A DNA stretch of 9,855 bases from Bacteroidales bacterium (GCA_013314865.1 JABUEV010000058.1:1-9855), one strand, 5' to 3'. Shown: positions 1 to 6,919, numbered from the stretch's first letter. Translations and numbers: made by a program. The notes: generated by a model not told the origin, from the letters alone.

Positions 1-825
1 TATGTAATTACTTCTATTGAAAAACTGGTTGATCCTGCCCTGAACGGAAACCTTGTGTCATTTGACAGAAATCTGTGCAATATTTCAGGTGAGGGCAGGA
101 TGAATTTTGGAACCAATTTTGACCTGGTAAAAATGATGTCTGCAGGCAAATTCACCCATTCTTCAGACTCGGGAAAAATTACCATACAAGCTGTCCTTGC
201 ACTTGATTTTCATTTCTCTCCTGAAGCACTTGCAATCATGAGCGAGGACATGAAGCTAATACCTTCACTCAGATCGGTAAATCTGAACAGCGAGTTTAAT
301 AATAAAAGCATGAAGGATCTTCTTGGTGTCGAAGTGGCGACAAAGATAAAGGATGAATTATCTCTTTTCGGCATCTCAAGAAGCCTTCCAAAGGAATTTA
401 CATATGAACTTCTTCTGAACGATGTCACCCTCTACTGGAACGATGCATCATCATCATTCAGGTCGAAGGGTAAAATAGGAATAGGCTTTGTAGGACAACA
501 GCCTGTAAATCTCTATGTCGACGGATTTGTGGAAATACAACGACGACGTGCGGGTGATATGATTGATATATACCTGAAAGCCAACGAATCAACCTGGTAC
601 TACTTTTCCTACTTCAAAGGAGTTATGATGGCACAGGCAGCTAATATAAGATTCAACTCGCTCATCAGCAATGAAAAAATAAAGGTGCGAAAAGATCCCA
701 ATTCAAGTACAAAAGTTCCTTATACATATATGATTGCCGCAGAAGACAGACTCCCAAGATTCCTGAGACGAATGACAGAAAATCCTGAAACTGAGTCCTC
801 TCCAACTGATGGACTGATGAGATAA
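1..825 (+). CDS. C-terminal part of a large uncharacterised beta-rich protein (5' end outside window)
   Basis: The frame is open from the first base to a TAA at 823-825, so about 274 residues are visible and the start lies upstream. A GTG at 55 could be read as a start, but the frame before it is open and reads as normal protein (Y-V-I-T-S-I-E-K-L), so I treat it as internal. The visible part alternates polar and hydrophobic residues in strand-like segments (for example GKIGIGFVGQ and VNLYVDGFVEIQ) with short helices, and ends in a polar, charged tail. I see no transmembrane helix, cysteine cluster or catalytic motif. I do not recognise a named domain. My impression is that it is the end of one of the very long conserved hypothetical proteins of Bacteroidota. 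rsmE follows after 13 bp on the same strand, so the two are probably co-transcribed. No function is assigned. Confidence 0.75.
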   Translation, partial: YVITSIEKLVDPALNGNLVSFDRNLCNISGEGRMNFGTNFDLVKMMSAGKFTHSSDSGKITIQAVLALDFHFSPEALAIMSEDMKLIPSLRSVNLNSEFNNKSMKDLLGVEVATKIKDELSLFGISRSLPKEFTYELLLNDVTLYWNDASSSFRSKGKIGIGFVGQQPVNLYVDGFVEIQRRRAGDMIDIYLKANESTWYYFSYFKGVMMAQAANIRFNSLISNEKIKVRKDPNSSTKVPYTYMIAAEDRLPRFLRRMTENPETESSPTDGLMR

Positions 826-838
826 AAAAAACCGGGCT

Positions 839-1558
839 GTGCACATTTTTTATTCACCTGATATTGAAAACAATTTGTATATCCTCGATGAGAAGGAATC
901 AAGGCACTGCATTCGAGTACTGAGGATGTCAAAAGGAACTCCTGTAAGACTTATCGACGGGAAAGGAAACCTTTATGAGGGAGTGATAAGTCACCCCGAC
1001 CAGAAAAGGTGCATTGTGGAAATTAAAAGCGTTATACCTGATTTTGAAAAAAGGAATTATCATTTACATATCGCAATCTCCCAGCTGAAAAACCAGGAAA
1101 GATTTGAATGGTTTGTTGAAAAAAGTGTGGAGATCGGGATTGATGAAATAACGCCCCTTATTTGCAGGAATACCGAAAAGCAATCGGTTAAAAAAGACAG
1201 GATAAACAATATCATCACCTCCGCGATGAAACAATCGGTTAAGGCATACAGACCTGTTTTCAATGATCCTGTCCCGTTTGAAAGGTTTGTAGAAAGAGAG
1301 CTCGATGGCACCAGGATGATTGCTCACTGCATGGGGAATTATCCCAGATCAGGCATCAGGGAGGTCTACACTGCAGGTGACTCAGCAGTAATTCTGATAG
1401 GACCTGAAGGCGACTTCAGCATGGATGAAATATCAATTGCTTCTGAACATGGCTTTAAGCATGTTCACCTTGGAAACAGCAGGCTGAGAACCGAAACAGC
1501 CGGCGTGACAGCCTGCTGTCAGGTGGCCTTTTTGAATCAGAGAAGCATTATCCCATAA
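839..1558 (+). CDS. rsmE: 16S rRNA (uracil(1498)-N(3))-methyltransferase RsmE
   Basis: RsmE uses S-adenosylmethionine to methylate N3 of U1498 in helix 44 of 16S rRNA, acting on the assembled 30S subunit in the cytosol. The 239-aa length fits the family. The N-terminus MHIFYSPDI matches the usual RsmE opening and supports the GTG start at 839. Residues 1 to about 70 form the PUA-like RNA-binding domain (SRHCIRVLRM, RLIDGKGNLYEG). The rest is the SPOUT methyltransferase domain, with GPEGDFS at 188-194 and the knot motif LGNSRLRTETAG at 211-222, the strongest family signature; the common GPEGGFS carries Asp here. No good Shine-Dalgarno is visible, as expected in this phylum. The gene starts 13 bp after the preceding frame, and its last 11 bp overlap the convergent zinc-ribbon gene. 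No convincing terminator follows the stop, only a T-run at 1581-1588 without a strong stem. Confidence 0.96.
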   Translation: MHIFYSPDIENNLYILDEKESRHCIRVLRMSKGTPVRLIDGKGNLYEGVISHPDQKRCIVEIKSVIPDFEKRNYHLHIAISQLKNQERFEWFVEKSVEIGIDEITPLICRNTEKQSVKKDRINNIITSAMKQSVKAYRPVFNDPVPFERFVERELDGTRMIAHCMGNYPRSGIREVYTAGDSAVILIGPEGDFSMDEISIASEHGFKHVHLGNSRLRTETAGVTACCQVAFLNQRSIIP

Positions 1559-1760
1559 GGAAATCCAGAACATCCCCGATTTTTTTTGCAGGAATTTCAT
1601 ACATCTCAGTGTATTTGCATTTTGAGCATGTCACCGAGGTAAACCTTCTGTTCTGGATATTAAATATTTTAGTTGCAAAACTGCTTGCCGTCCGTATTTC
1701 ACCAATGTTACAGCTCCGGTTTCCGCATTTCGGACAGCTGTATTTTACAGGTACATTCAT
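1548..1760 (-). CDS. Small zinc-ribbon protein, DUF2082-type
   Basis: This 70-aa protein carries two CxxC pairs, C9-P-K-C12 and C45-S-K-C48, separated by 32 residues, the layout of a single zinc ribbon. Between them is A-T-K-I-F-N-I-Q-N-R-R-F-T-S-V-T, which closely resembles the segment I remember from the DUF2082 family of predicted nucleic-acid-binding zinc ribbons (COG3478), as does the C-terminal G-D-V-L-D-F-L. The family has no established biochemical role that I know of. An extra cysteine, C17, lies between the pairs. The ATG at 1758-1760 overlaps the stop of the upstream ribbon-helix-helix gene in an ATGA arrangement, so translation is probably coupled. It is the last gene of the SPFH operon. 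Its final 11 bp overlap the end of rsmE on the opposite strand. Fold confidence is high; nucleic-acid binding is inferred from the family name only. Confidence 0.85.
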   Translation of the reverse strand: MNVPVKYSCPKCGNRSCNIGEIRTASSFATKIFNIQNRRFTSVTCSKCKYTEMYEIPAKKIGDVLDFLMG

Positions 1761-1939
1761 TTTATTTCTTCGTTTTGTGGTGATTTTTTCTTACCCCATC
1801 TTCCCGACTTCCTAAGCGCCTGATCAATTATGTACTCAATCTGACCGTTTGTACTGCGGAATTCATCTGCCGCCCATTTTTCCAGAGCCTTAAGCTTTTC
1901 GGGATCTATCCTCAGTATAAATGGTTTTTTCGCACTCAT
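1757..1939 (-). CDS. Arc-type ribbon-helix-helix DNA-binding protein
   Basis: This 60-aa protein has the pattern of the ribbon-helix-helix (MetJ/Arc) fold. A short beta strand, K-K-P-F-I-L-R-I (residues 4-11), would pair with its copy in a dimer and enter the major groove. Helix A follows (about 13-27, PEKLKALEKWAADEF), then a turn, S-T-N-G-Q, and helix B (about 33-44, IEYIIDQALRKS). The tail is basic and polar (R-W-G-K-K-K). Such proteins usually repress their own operon or act as antitoxins. No small toxin gene is adjacent; the neighbours are an SPFH membrane protein one base upstream and a zinc-ribbon protein overlapping by 4 bp downstream. Autoregulation is therefore the simplest idea, and an inverted repeat at the operon's presumed transcription start (2801-2821) is a candidate target. 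The fold call is good; the regulatory role is inference. Confidence 0.85.
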   Translation of the reverse strand: MSAKKPFILRIDPEKLKALEKWAADEFRSTNGQIEYIIDQALRKSGRWGKKKSPQNEEIK

Positions 1940-1940
1940 G

Positions 1941-2795
1941 TCAAGAATGTAATGTTCCCGTATTTACAACAGGGGTGGCATCCTTGTCACCGCACAGTAC
2001 CACCATCAGGTTGCTCACCATGGCAGCCTTCTTCTCCTCGTCAAGTTCAACTATATTCTTGTCAGACAACTGTTCAAGTGCCATCTGGACCATCGACACT
2101 GCTCCTTCCACAATCTTATATCTCGCAGCGACCACGGCTGTTGCCTGCTGTCTGCGAAGCATTGCGTTAGCAATCTCCTCTGAATATGCAATATAGTTGA
2201 TGCGTGCTTCTATTACTTCAATACCGGCAATCAGAAGGCGTTCGCGAATTTCTCTTTCAAGCTCCTCATTTACTTCCTGTCCTCCGCTGCGCAATGTAAT
2301 CACAGCTTCGTGGTCTTCAAGGTTATCGTAGGGATACATCCCTGCAAGTTTTCTCAGGGCGGCGTCACTCTGCACGAGGACAAAGTGCTGGTAATCGTCA
2401 ACCTCAAAGGCCGCCTTGAAGGTATCCGCCACTTTCCAGACGAGGACAAATCCGATTTTGATAGGATTTCCCAGCTTGTCATTAACCTTAATCGGGTCGC
2501 TGTCAAAATTCCGTGCACGAAGTGAAATCTTTTTGGTGCTGTAAAACGGATTTATCCAGAAGAACCCATTTTCCTTTATCGTTCCTTTATAGGCACCAAA
2601 AAGCACCAGTACACATGATCCGTTCGGATAGACTACTGTAAATCCAAGTGTTATAAAGACGAACAGCAATGTGAAGATAATTCCAAGCCATATTAAGTTC
2701 CATGCAAAAGCAGCAATTGAACCTGCAAGAATAAGAAGTTCCGCCAGGACAAAAATGTAGCCTGATAAGGGTTTGACAGTAAATTCATTTTTCAT
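1941..2795 (-). CDS. SPFH domain (stomatin/prohibitin-like) membrane protein
   Basis: This 284-aa protein begins with a short basic cytosolic stretch and two closely spaced hydrophobic segments (about residues 12-32 and 35-55), followed by a soluble SPFH/band-7 domain. Typical band-7 features are visible: G-A-Y-K-G-T-I-K-E-N-G-F-F-W-I-N-P-F near residues 68-85, S-L-R-A-R-N-F-D after it, then K-V-N-D-K-L-G-N-P-I and I-G-F-V-L-V-W-K-V. A helical region follows with L-E-R-E-I-R-E-R-L-L-I-A-G-I-E-V and the I-A-Y-S-E-E-I-A-N-A-M-L-R-R-Q-Q-A stretch, which commonly leads into the oligomerising coiled coil. Family members form large membrane-associated oligomers and scaffold other proteins or proteases; the specific client here is unknown. 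It is the first gene of a three-gene operon, one base from the ribbon-helix-helix gene, with its own promoter at 2821-2852. Unlike the NfeD-associated slipin type, no nfeD gene is next to it. Confidence 0.93.
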   Translation of the reverse strand: MKNEFTVKPLSGYIFVLAELLILAGSIAAFAWNLIWLGIIFTLLFVFITLGFTVVYPNGSCVLVLFGAYKGTIKENGFFWINPFYSTKKISLRARNFDSDPIKVNDKLGNPIKIGFVLVWKVADTFKAAFEVDDYQHFVLVQSDAALRKLAGMYPYDNLEDHEAVITLRSGGQEVNEELEREIRERLLIAGIEVIEARINYIAYSEEIANAMLRRQQATAVVAARYKIVEGAVSMVQMALEQLSDKNIVELDEEKKAAMVSNLMVVLCGDKDATPVVNTGTLHS

Positions 2796-2800
2796 AGCCA

Positions 2801-2821
2801 GTGATATTATAATGATATCAC
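2801..2821. promoter_or_regulatory. Candidate operator: 7-bp inverted repeat at the SPFH operon start
   Basis: The arms GTGATAT (2801-2807) and ATATCAC (2815-2821) are perfect inverted repeats around a 7-bp spacer. On the minus strand the site begins at the last base of the -7 element and covers the expected transcription start, ending 5 bp before the SPFH start codon. A bound dimer here would block transcription. The ribbon-helix-helix protein of the same operon is the obvious candidate ligand, but nothing in the sequence proves this. A weak hairpin in the 5' leader is the alternative. Confidence 0.4.
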
Positions 2822-2852
2822 AAATATACTATTTTAATTTCAAATAAACAAA
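2821..2852 (-). promoter_or_regulatory. Bacteroidota-type promoter of the SPFH operon
   Basis: On the minus strand, TTTG (2852-2849) is followed after exactly 20 bp by TATATTTG (2828-2821). This matches the Bacteroidota sigma-ABfr consensus TTTG, 19-21 bp, TAnnTTTG at every fixed position. Transcription would start near 2814-2816, giving a leader of about 20 nt before the SPFH ATG at 2795. There is no Shine-Dalgarno in that leader. Confidence 0.72.
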
Positions 2853-2939
2853 AAAATATCAATAGTGCCCGAATAAATTTTGGAGATATTAATAAAGGGC
2901 TAAAATTCAATTGTTTTCACACGAACTCACCCCCTTTCC

Positions 2940-3004
2940 TTCACTGCGTTCAGGATTTTCCCCCTCTCTATGGCATAGAGAGGAGGACACCGGAGCGTAG
3001 CGAA
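2940..3004. repeat. Long imperfect palindrome, probable dispersed REP-like repeat
   Basis: An inner pair of 13-bp arms (2960-2972 and 2974-2986) matches at 12 of 13 positions around a single central base; the core is CCTCTCTATG/CATAGAGAGG. An outer pair (2940-2951 and 2993-3004) pairs at 11 of 12 positions if two G-T wobbles are allowed. An asymmetric internal loop separates them. No T-run follows on either strand, so it is not an ordinary terminator. The left flank AACTCACCCCC (from about 2924) has no matching right flank, suggesting the element is decayed or truncated on the right. From memory, similar CCCCCTCTCTATGGCATAGA elements occur between genes of other Bacteroidota; I cannot verify this here. 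Confidence 0.6.
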
Positions 3005-3059
3005 TATTTTTTACGTACTCATTTTGAAGATCAGAGATTGTGACGTAGCAACTTCCAGC

Positions 3060-3097
3060 AAAAAAGAAGCCGTCCCGGTTATTCCGGGACGGCTTCT
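3060..3097 (-). terminator. Rho-independent terminator of the sigma-factor operon
   Basis: The arms 3065-3078 and 3084-3097 form a perfect 14-bp GC-rich stem (core GCCGTCCCGG) with a 5-nt loop. Read on the minus strand it is followed by a run of six T (3065-3060, the first also in the stem). It starts 18 bp past the stop of the 65-aa gene, so it ends the transcript coming from the sigma factor. No T-run follows on the plus strand, so it works in one direction. Confidence 0.92.
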
Positions 3098-3115
3098 GGT
3101 AATGCTTTGAAACTT

Positions 3116-3313
3116 TCAGCTTTTTTGTCTGACCCTTCTGACGAGCTTTTTTGTAAGGCCCGGCCTTGGTACGGGGTCAATCATTTTAAGCATCTCTATC
3201 ACATCGCTGAATTCAGCATTTAATCCAAACGCATCTTCAAAGAGATCCACGTTTTTAACTGATAAATCGCGATAAGAGAAAAAAGGAGTAGAGTTTATAC
3301 CCATAGGCTTCAT
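3116..3313 (-). CDS. 65-aa protein of unknown function, downstream of sigma factor
   Basis: I do not recognise this protein. It starts M-K-P-M-G-I-N-S-T-P-F-F-S-Y-R-D-L-S, has a central acidic and hydrophobic stretch that could be helical (LFEDAFGLNAEFSDVIEMLKMI, about residues 24-45), and ends in a basic tail (LTKKLVRRVRQKS). There is no signal peptide, transmembrane segment or cysteine. The I-D-P-V-P-R-P-G-L-T-K-K-L-V-R-R-V part faintly recalls the N-terminal region of small Bacteroidota anti-sigma-like proteins, but that is an impression only. Two things support it as a gene: a strong terminator lies 18 bp after its stop, and the only gene upstream in the same transcript is the sigma factor, 49 bp away. 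A second in-frame ATG (codon 4) is an alternative start and lies inside the right arm of a 15-bp inverted repeat. Confidence 0.6.
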   Translation of the reverse strand: MKPMGINSTPFFSYRDLSVKNVDLFEDAFGLNAEFSDVIEMLKMIDPVPRPGLTKKLVRRVRQKS

Positions 3314-3350
3314 TGTTTTGTTTTAAGAGAAAACGGCCTATGGGTATAAA
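3294..3350. repeat. Perfect 15-bp inverted repeat around the start of the 65-aa gene
   Basis: TTTATACCCATAGGC (3294-3308) and its exact reverse complement (3336-3350) flank a 27-bp spacer (3309-3335). In the minus-strand mRNA the 5' arm lies in the sigma/65-aa intergenic gap. The first ATG is in the loop, three bases before the 3' arm, and codons 2-7 lie in the 3' arm. The stem is not followed by T-rich sequence, so it is not a terminator. It could form an mRNA hairpin limiting translation of the small gene or protecting the sigma cistron's 3' end, or be a protein-binding site. Confidence 0.75.
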
Positions 3351-3362
3351 TATTGTACCTGC

Positions 3363-3950
3363 CTAGCTTAATGTAAGTGATATTTTTTTCTCCTCCATCA
3401 TCTTTCTCATATTGATGAGGGCATATCTCATCCGCCCTAGGGCAGTATTGATGCTTACATTTGTTATATCGGCTATTTCCTTGAAGCTCAATCCTGAATA
3501 ATGTCTCAGAATTACAACTTCACGCTGATCATCGGGCAGCTGGCTGATAAGTTTCCTGATGTCTTTCTGTATCTGCCTTTTTATCATATTTTCCTCGACA
3601 TTTGATTCTGCGAGTTTTTTGGAGTTAAAAAGGTCAGATTCATAATCGTCATTCGAGATGGTATTCAGCTGTTTTAGTCTGCGGAAATGGTCTATTATCA
3701 GGTTATGTGCAATCCGCATAACCCACGAAATAAATTTTCCGTTTTCGTAGTATTTTCCGCTTCTTACCGACTGGATCACCTTCAGGAAGGTATCCTGGAA
3801 TAAATCTTCAGCCAAAGCCTGATCACGTATATAAAGACTTATATACGCGAAAACTTTGTTCTTGTGTCTGTGGATTAGTTGTTCGAAACATGCCTGTTCG
3901 CCTTTTATGAACCGTTCGATCAGTTCATAATCGGAAATTGTTTTTTTCAT
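3363..3950 (-). CDS. Sigma-70 family RNA polymerase sigma factor, ECF type
   Basis: This 195-aa protein has the two-domain ECF architecture. Sigma region 2 covers about residues 20-92 (FEQLIHRHKNKVFAYIS, then AEDLFQDTFLKVIQ and the DNA-melting stretch FISWVMRIAHNLIIDHFRR). A variable acidic linker follows (about 93-125). Region 4 covers about 133-184 (LPDDQREVVILRHYSGLSFKEIADI, with the helix-turn-helix N-V-S-I-N-T-A-L-G-R-M-R-Y-A). It would direct RNA polymerase to a specific promoter set. An in-frame TGA upstream and the lack of other ATG codons fix the ATG at 3948-3950. The next gene is a 65-aa protein, not a typical membrane anti-sigma factor, and uvrA is divergent 162 bp away. Whether it controls its own promoter or uvrA cannot be told from this sequence. 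Confidence 0.95.
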   Translation of the reverse strand: MKKTISDYELIERFIKGEQACFEQLIHRHKNKVFAYISLYIRDQALAEDLFQDTFLKVIQSVRSGKYYENGKFISWVMRIAHNLIIDHFRRLKQLNTISNDDYESDLFNSKKLAESNVEENMIKRQIQKDIRKLISQLPDDQREVVILRHYSGLSFKEIADITNVSINTALGRMRYALINMRKMMEEKKISLTLS

Positions 3951-4112
3951 AGCTCTCTCTTTTTGGTATCAAGAGTAGAGTTGTTGAATAGGCAGTTCCT
4001 CCGTTTTTAAGGTTAGTAATTAGTAATGCAAATAAAATAAATTTTTTAATACGAAAACACTTTTTTTGCATTTTTACGAAAAAAAATTAAAAAAAGTTAC
4101 AAAACGGGGCTA
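3951..4112. promoter_or_regulatory. Divergent promoter region between the sigma-factor gene and uvrA
   Basis: This 162-bp, very AT-rich gap must hold both promoters. On the minus strand TTTATTTG (4036-4029) differs from TAnnTTTG at one position and could be the -7 element of the sigma gene, but I find no good TTTG at the right distance. On the plus strand TTTTTTTG (4061-4068) is an equally weak candidate for uvrA. A GGAGG on the minus strand near 4000 lies about 45 bases from the sigma ATG with no start codon at a useful distance, so it is probably not a ribosome site. I see no clear LexA-type box. Confidence 0.4.
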
Positions 4113-6896
4113 ATGAATAAAAAAATTGAGATACGGGGGGCAAGGGTACACAATCTTAAAAACATCAATCTTTCAATTCCAAGAGACAAATTAATAGTTA
4201 TCACCGGCGTGTCAGGGTCGGGCAAGTCGTCACTTGCCTTTGATACGATTTATGCGGAAGGACAGAGAAGGTATGTAGAGAGTCTTTCGGCGTATGCAAG
4301 GCAGTTTCTGGGAAGAATGAACAAACCGGATGTCGATTTTATAAGCGGAATTCCTCCTGCAATAGCTATTGAGCAGAAGGTCAATACACGAAATCCGCGC
4401 TCTACGGTCGGAACATCCACAGAAATCTATGATTACCTCAGGCTTCTGTTTGCACGGATTGGAAGAACATATTCGCCGGTTTCAGGGAAAGAGGTGAAGC
4501 GCCATAGCGCTGATGACATTGTAAAGTTTATTGAAAGTCTGCCCGAAGGAACAAAGCTGATAATCACTGCTCCTGGGATTATTCCCGACAAAGTCAGCAT
4601 TTCGGAATATTTTGCATTTCTCGTAAAACAGGGATTCAGCAGGCTTGAATCAGACGGGGCACTGATCAGAATTGATGAACCCGGCTCAGCTGAAAACTTT
4701 ATTCATAAGCAAAAGATAAACATAGTTATCGACAGGATAGTTTCGGGCAGTAATGAAGAGAATCTCAGCAGGGCTGCAGATTCGGCTGAAACCGCATTGC
4801 AGACCGGAAGAGGTCACTGCCAGCTTGTAATATTTCATAACGATAAGATTATAAGAGAAAATTTTTCAAACAAATTTGAAGAAGACGGAATTGAATTTGA
4901 GGAACCAAACGAATATTTCTTCAGTTTCAATAATCCGATTGGTGCATGTCCGGTATGCGAAGGGTATGGCAAGATAATAGGCATAGACGAGAGGCTGGTA
5001 ATTCCGGATCAGAATCTATCTGTTTACCAGGATGCGATAGTATGCTGGAAAGGTGAGACAATGAAGAAATGGAAAGAGCGTCTGATTTCAAACGCTCATC
5101 TGTTTGATTTTCCGGTGCACAAACCATATTATCAGCTTACTGATGAGCAGAAGGAGCTCCTTTGGAAAGGCAACCGGTATTTTTACGGAATAAACCGGTT
5201 TTTTGAGCATCTGGAAGAAAACAAATACAAAATACAATACAGGGTACTGCTGAGCAGGTACAGAGGCAAGACTACCTGTCCCGAATGCAAAGGTTCAAGA
5301 TTAAAGAAGGAGACATCATATGTAAAAGTGGCTGGCCTGACAATTCAGGAGCTTTCATCCATGCCTGCAGGCAGGCTTTATGATTTCTTTTCAAACATAC
5401 GGCTTGACAGCCGTGATGAAAAGATTGCCGAGAGAATTCTGAAAGAGATAACCCAGAGGTTGAAATTTCTTGTTGATGTCGGACTATCATACCTCACGCT
5501 CGACCGTCTTTCTTCAACACTCTCCGGCGGGGAATCGCAGAGGATTAATCTTGCCACGTCTCTCGGGAGCAATCTCGTCGGCTCAATGTACATTCTTGAT
5601 GAACCAAGTATCGGACTGCATCCGCGCGACACCAATCTTCTTACAGGCGTTCTGAAGGAATTGAGAGATTTTGGCAATACAGTGATAGTGGTGGAGCATG
5701 AGGAAGAAATCATCAGGGAAGCCGATGAAATAATTGATATGGGACCTGAAGCCGGACGGCTCGGCGGAGAGGTGGTTTTCCAGGGAAATATCAAAAATGC
5801 TTCACCGGAAGCTTCACTTACAGCCCGTTACCTGACAGGCAGGCTGACTATTTCCGTCCCGCATGTCCGAAGAAAATGGAACAGCTATATCGAGGTCACA
5901 GGAGCCAGGGAAAACAACCTGAAAGAAATAGATGTCAGGTTCCCGCTTCATACCATAACAGCTGTGACAGGAGTAAGCGGCTCAGGCAAGTCAACTCTGG
6001 TAAATGAGATACTTTTCAAGGCTTTGTCAAACAGAATAAATGGCAATAATTTAAAGCCCGGACAGTTCAGGGGACTTGGAGGTGATTTTGAACATCTTAC
6101 TGGAGTTGAAATGATTGACCAGAACCCGATTGGAAAATCCAGCAGGTCGAATCCGGTAACTTACCTCAAGGCCTATGATGAGATCCGGAAACTATATGCC
6201 GAACAGCAGGCTTCGGTTCAGAACAATTTCAAAGCCTCTCACTTTTCATTCAACATCGACGGAGGAAGATGTGAGGAGTGCCAGGGGGAAGGGATTATAA
6301 GAGTAGAAATGCAGTTTATGGCCGATGTTGAGCTGACGTGTGAAAGCTGTAAAGGGATGCGCTTTAAAAAAGATGTGCTGGAAGTAAAGTATCACGGGAA
6401 AAATATTTTCGATGTGCTTGAAATGACTGTTGATGAAGCTATTGAATTTTTCACCAGTCATTCAGGCAAAAATGAAAAAAGAATAGCGGAAAAGCTTAAG
6501 CCGCTTTCTGATGTCGGTCTCGGATACATCAAGATGGGACAATCGTCAAGCACACTGTCGGGAGGCGAAAGTCAGCGCGTGAAACTTGCCTATTTCCTTG
6601 GGCAGGAAAAAGCATCCGGACATATATTGTTTATATTCGACGAACCTACAACCGGTTTGCATTTCCATGACATTAACAAACTGATGAAGGCGCTAAATGC
6701 ACTTGTTGATAATGGTCATTCAGTAATCCTTATAGAACACAACCAGGAAGTAATAAAATGTGCCGACTGGGTTATCGACCTTGGTCCTGAAGGTGGTGAA
6801 AAAGGCGGAACAGTAGTATTTGAAGGTACACCTGAAAACCTGGCAAAGTGCGTCAACTCGCACACAGGGAAATTTCTTGCAAAAAAGCTTGGATAA
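4113..6896 (+). CDS. uvrA: Excinuclease ABC subunit UvrA
   Basis: UvrA is the damage-sensing ATPase of nucleotide excision repair. As a dimer it recognises distorted DNA and loads UvrB. The 927-aa length is normal and the gene looks intact. The first ATPase half has Walker [10 protein letters not shown] at 32-40, the UvrA-typical [15 protein letters not shown] just after it, signature LSGGESQ at 470-476 and Walker B ending in D496-E497 (DEPSIGLH). The second half has Walker [10 protein letters not shown] at 620-628, signature LSGGESQ at 815-821 and D843-E844 (DEPTTGLH). Cysteine pairs C279/C282 with C389/C392, and C720/C723 with C743/C746, are the parallel zinc modules of the two halves. The extra CxxC pair that E. 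coli UvrA has before its first module is absent, which I believe is common in Bacteroidota. The ATG at 4113 is preceded by a weak CGGGG. It converges on the secreted-protein gene after 23 bp. Confidence 0.98.
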   Translation: MNKKIEIRGARVHNLKNINLSIPRDKLIVITGVSGSGKSSLAFDTIYAEGQRRYVESLSAYARQFLGRMNKPDVDFISGIPPAIAIEQKVNTRNPRSTVGTSTEIYDYLRLLFARIGRTYSPVSGKEVKRHSADDIVKFIESLPEGTKLIITAPGIIPDKVSISEYFAFLVKQGFSRLESDGALIRIDEPGSAENFIHKQKINIVIDRIVSGSNEENLSRAADSAETALQTGRGHCQLVIFHNDKIIRENFSNKFEEDGIEFEEPNEYFFSFNNPIGACPVCEGYGKIIGIDERLVIPDQNLSVYQDAIVCWKGETMKKWKERLISNAHLFDFPVHKPYYQLTDEQKELLWKGNRYFYGINRFFEHLEENKYKIQYRVLLSRYRGKTTCPECKGSRLKKETSYVKVAGLTIQELSSMPAGRLYDFFSNIRLDSRDEKIAERILKEITQRLKFLVDVGLSYLTLDRLSSTLSGGESQRINLATSLGSNLVGSMYILDEPSIGLHPRDTNLLTGVLKELRDFGNTVIVVEHEEEIIREADEIIDMGPEAGRLGGEVVFQGNIKNASPEASLTARYLTGRLTISVPHVRRKWNSYIEVTGARENNLKEIDVRFPLHTITAVTGVSGSGKSTLVNEILFKALSNRINGNNLKPGQFRGLGGDFEHLTGVEMIDQNPIGKSSRSNPVTYLKAYDEIRKLYAEQQASVQNNFKASHFSFNIDGGRCEECQGEGIIRVEMQFMADVELTCESCKGMRFKKDVLEVKYHGKNIFDVLEMTVDEAIEFFTSHSGKNEKRIAEKLKPLSDVGLGYIKMGQSSSTLSGGESQRVKLAYFLGQEKASGHILFIFDEPTTGLHFHDINKLMKALNALVDNGHSVILIEHNQEVIKCADWVIDLGPEGGEKGGTVVFEGTPENLAKCVNSHTGKFLAKKLG

Positions 6897-6919
6897 TTTT
6901 TTGAATCTTTAAAGCAGGG

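Larger units (their letters stand above)
2796..3115. other. 320-bp intergenic region between two minus-strand operons
   Basis: No credible coding frame is present. From low to high coordinates it holds the SPFH leader with an inverted repeat (2801-2821), the SPFH promoter (2821-2852), an AT-rich stretch, a long imperfect palindrome (2940-3004) and the terminator of the sigma-factor operon (3060-3097). Positions 3005-3059 show nothing I can interpret. The base composition changes sharply at about 2920, from AT-rich to C-rich (AACTCACCCCC), which fits an inserted repeat element. Confidence 0.7.

Noticed and set aside
1506..1533. Hairpin TGACAG-CCTG-CTGTCA followed after 7 bp by TTTTT, resembling a terminator.
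   Set aside because: It is inside the rsmE coding region, the stem is only 6 bp, and the T-run is not adjacent to it.
1757..1939. Ribbon-helix-helix gene as the antitoxin of a toxin-antitoxin pair.
   Set aside because: Neither neighbour resembles a toxin; they are an SPFH membrane protein and a zinc ribbon.
1921..2196. Plus-strand open frame of 91 codons opposite the SPFH gene.
   Set aside because: It is antisense to a well-supported gene, with serine- and threonine-rich low-complexity translation.
4013..4026. Tandem TTAGTAAT-like repeat upstream of the sigma-factor gene.
   Set aside because: Two short AT-rich copies can arise by chance in such a biased region.
5378..5794. Long open frame on the minus strand inside uvrA (138 codons).
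   Set aside because: It is the shadow of a strongly conserved plus-strand gene and its translation has no protein-like pattern.
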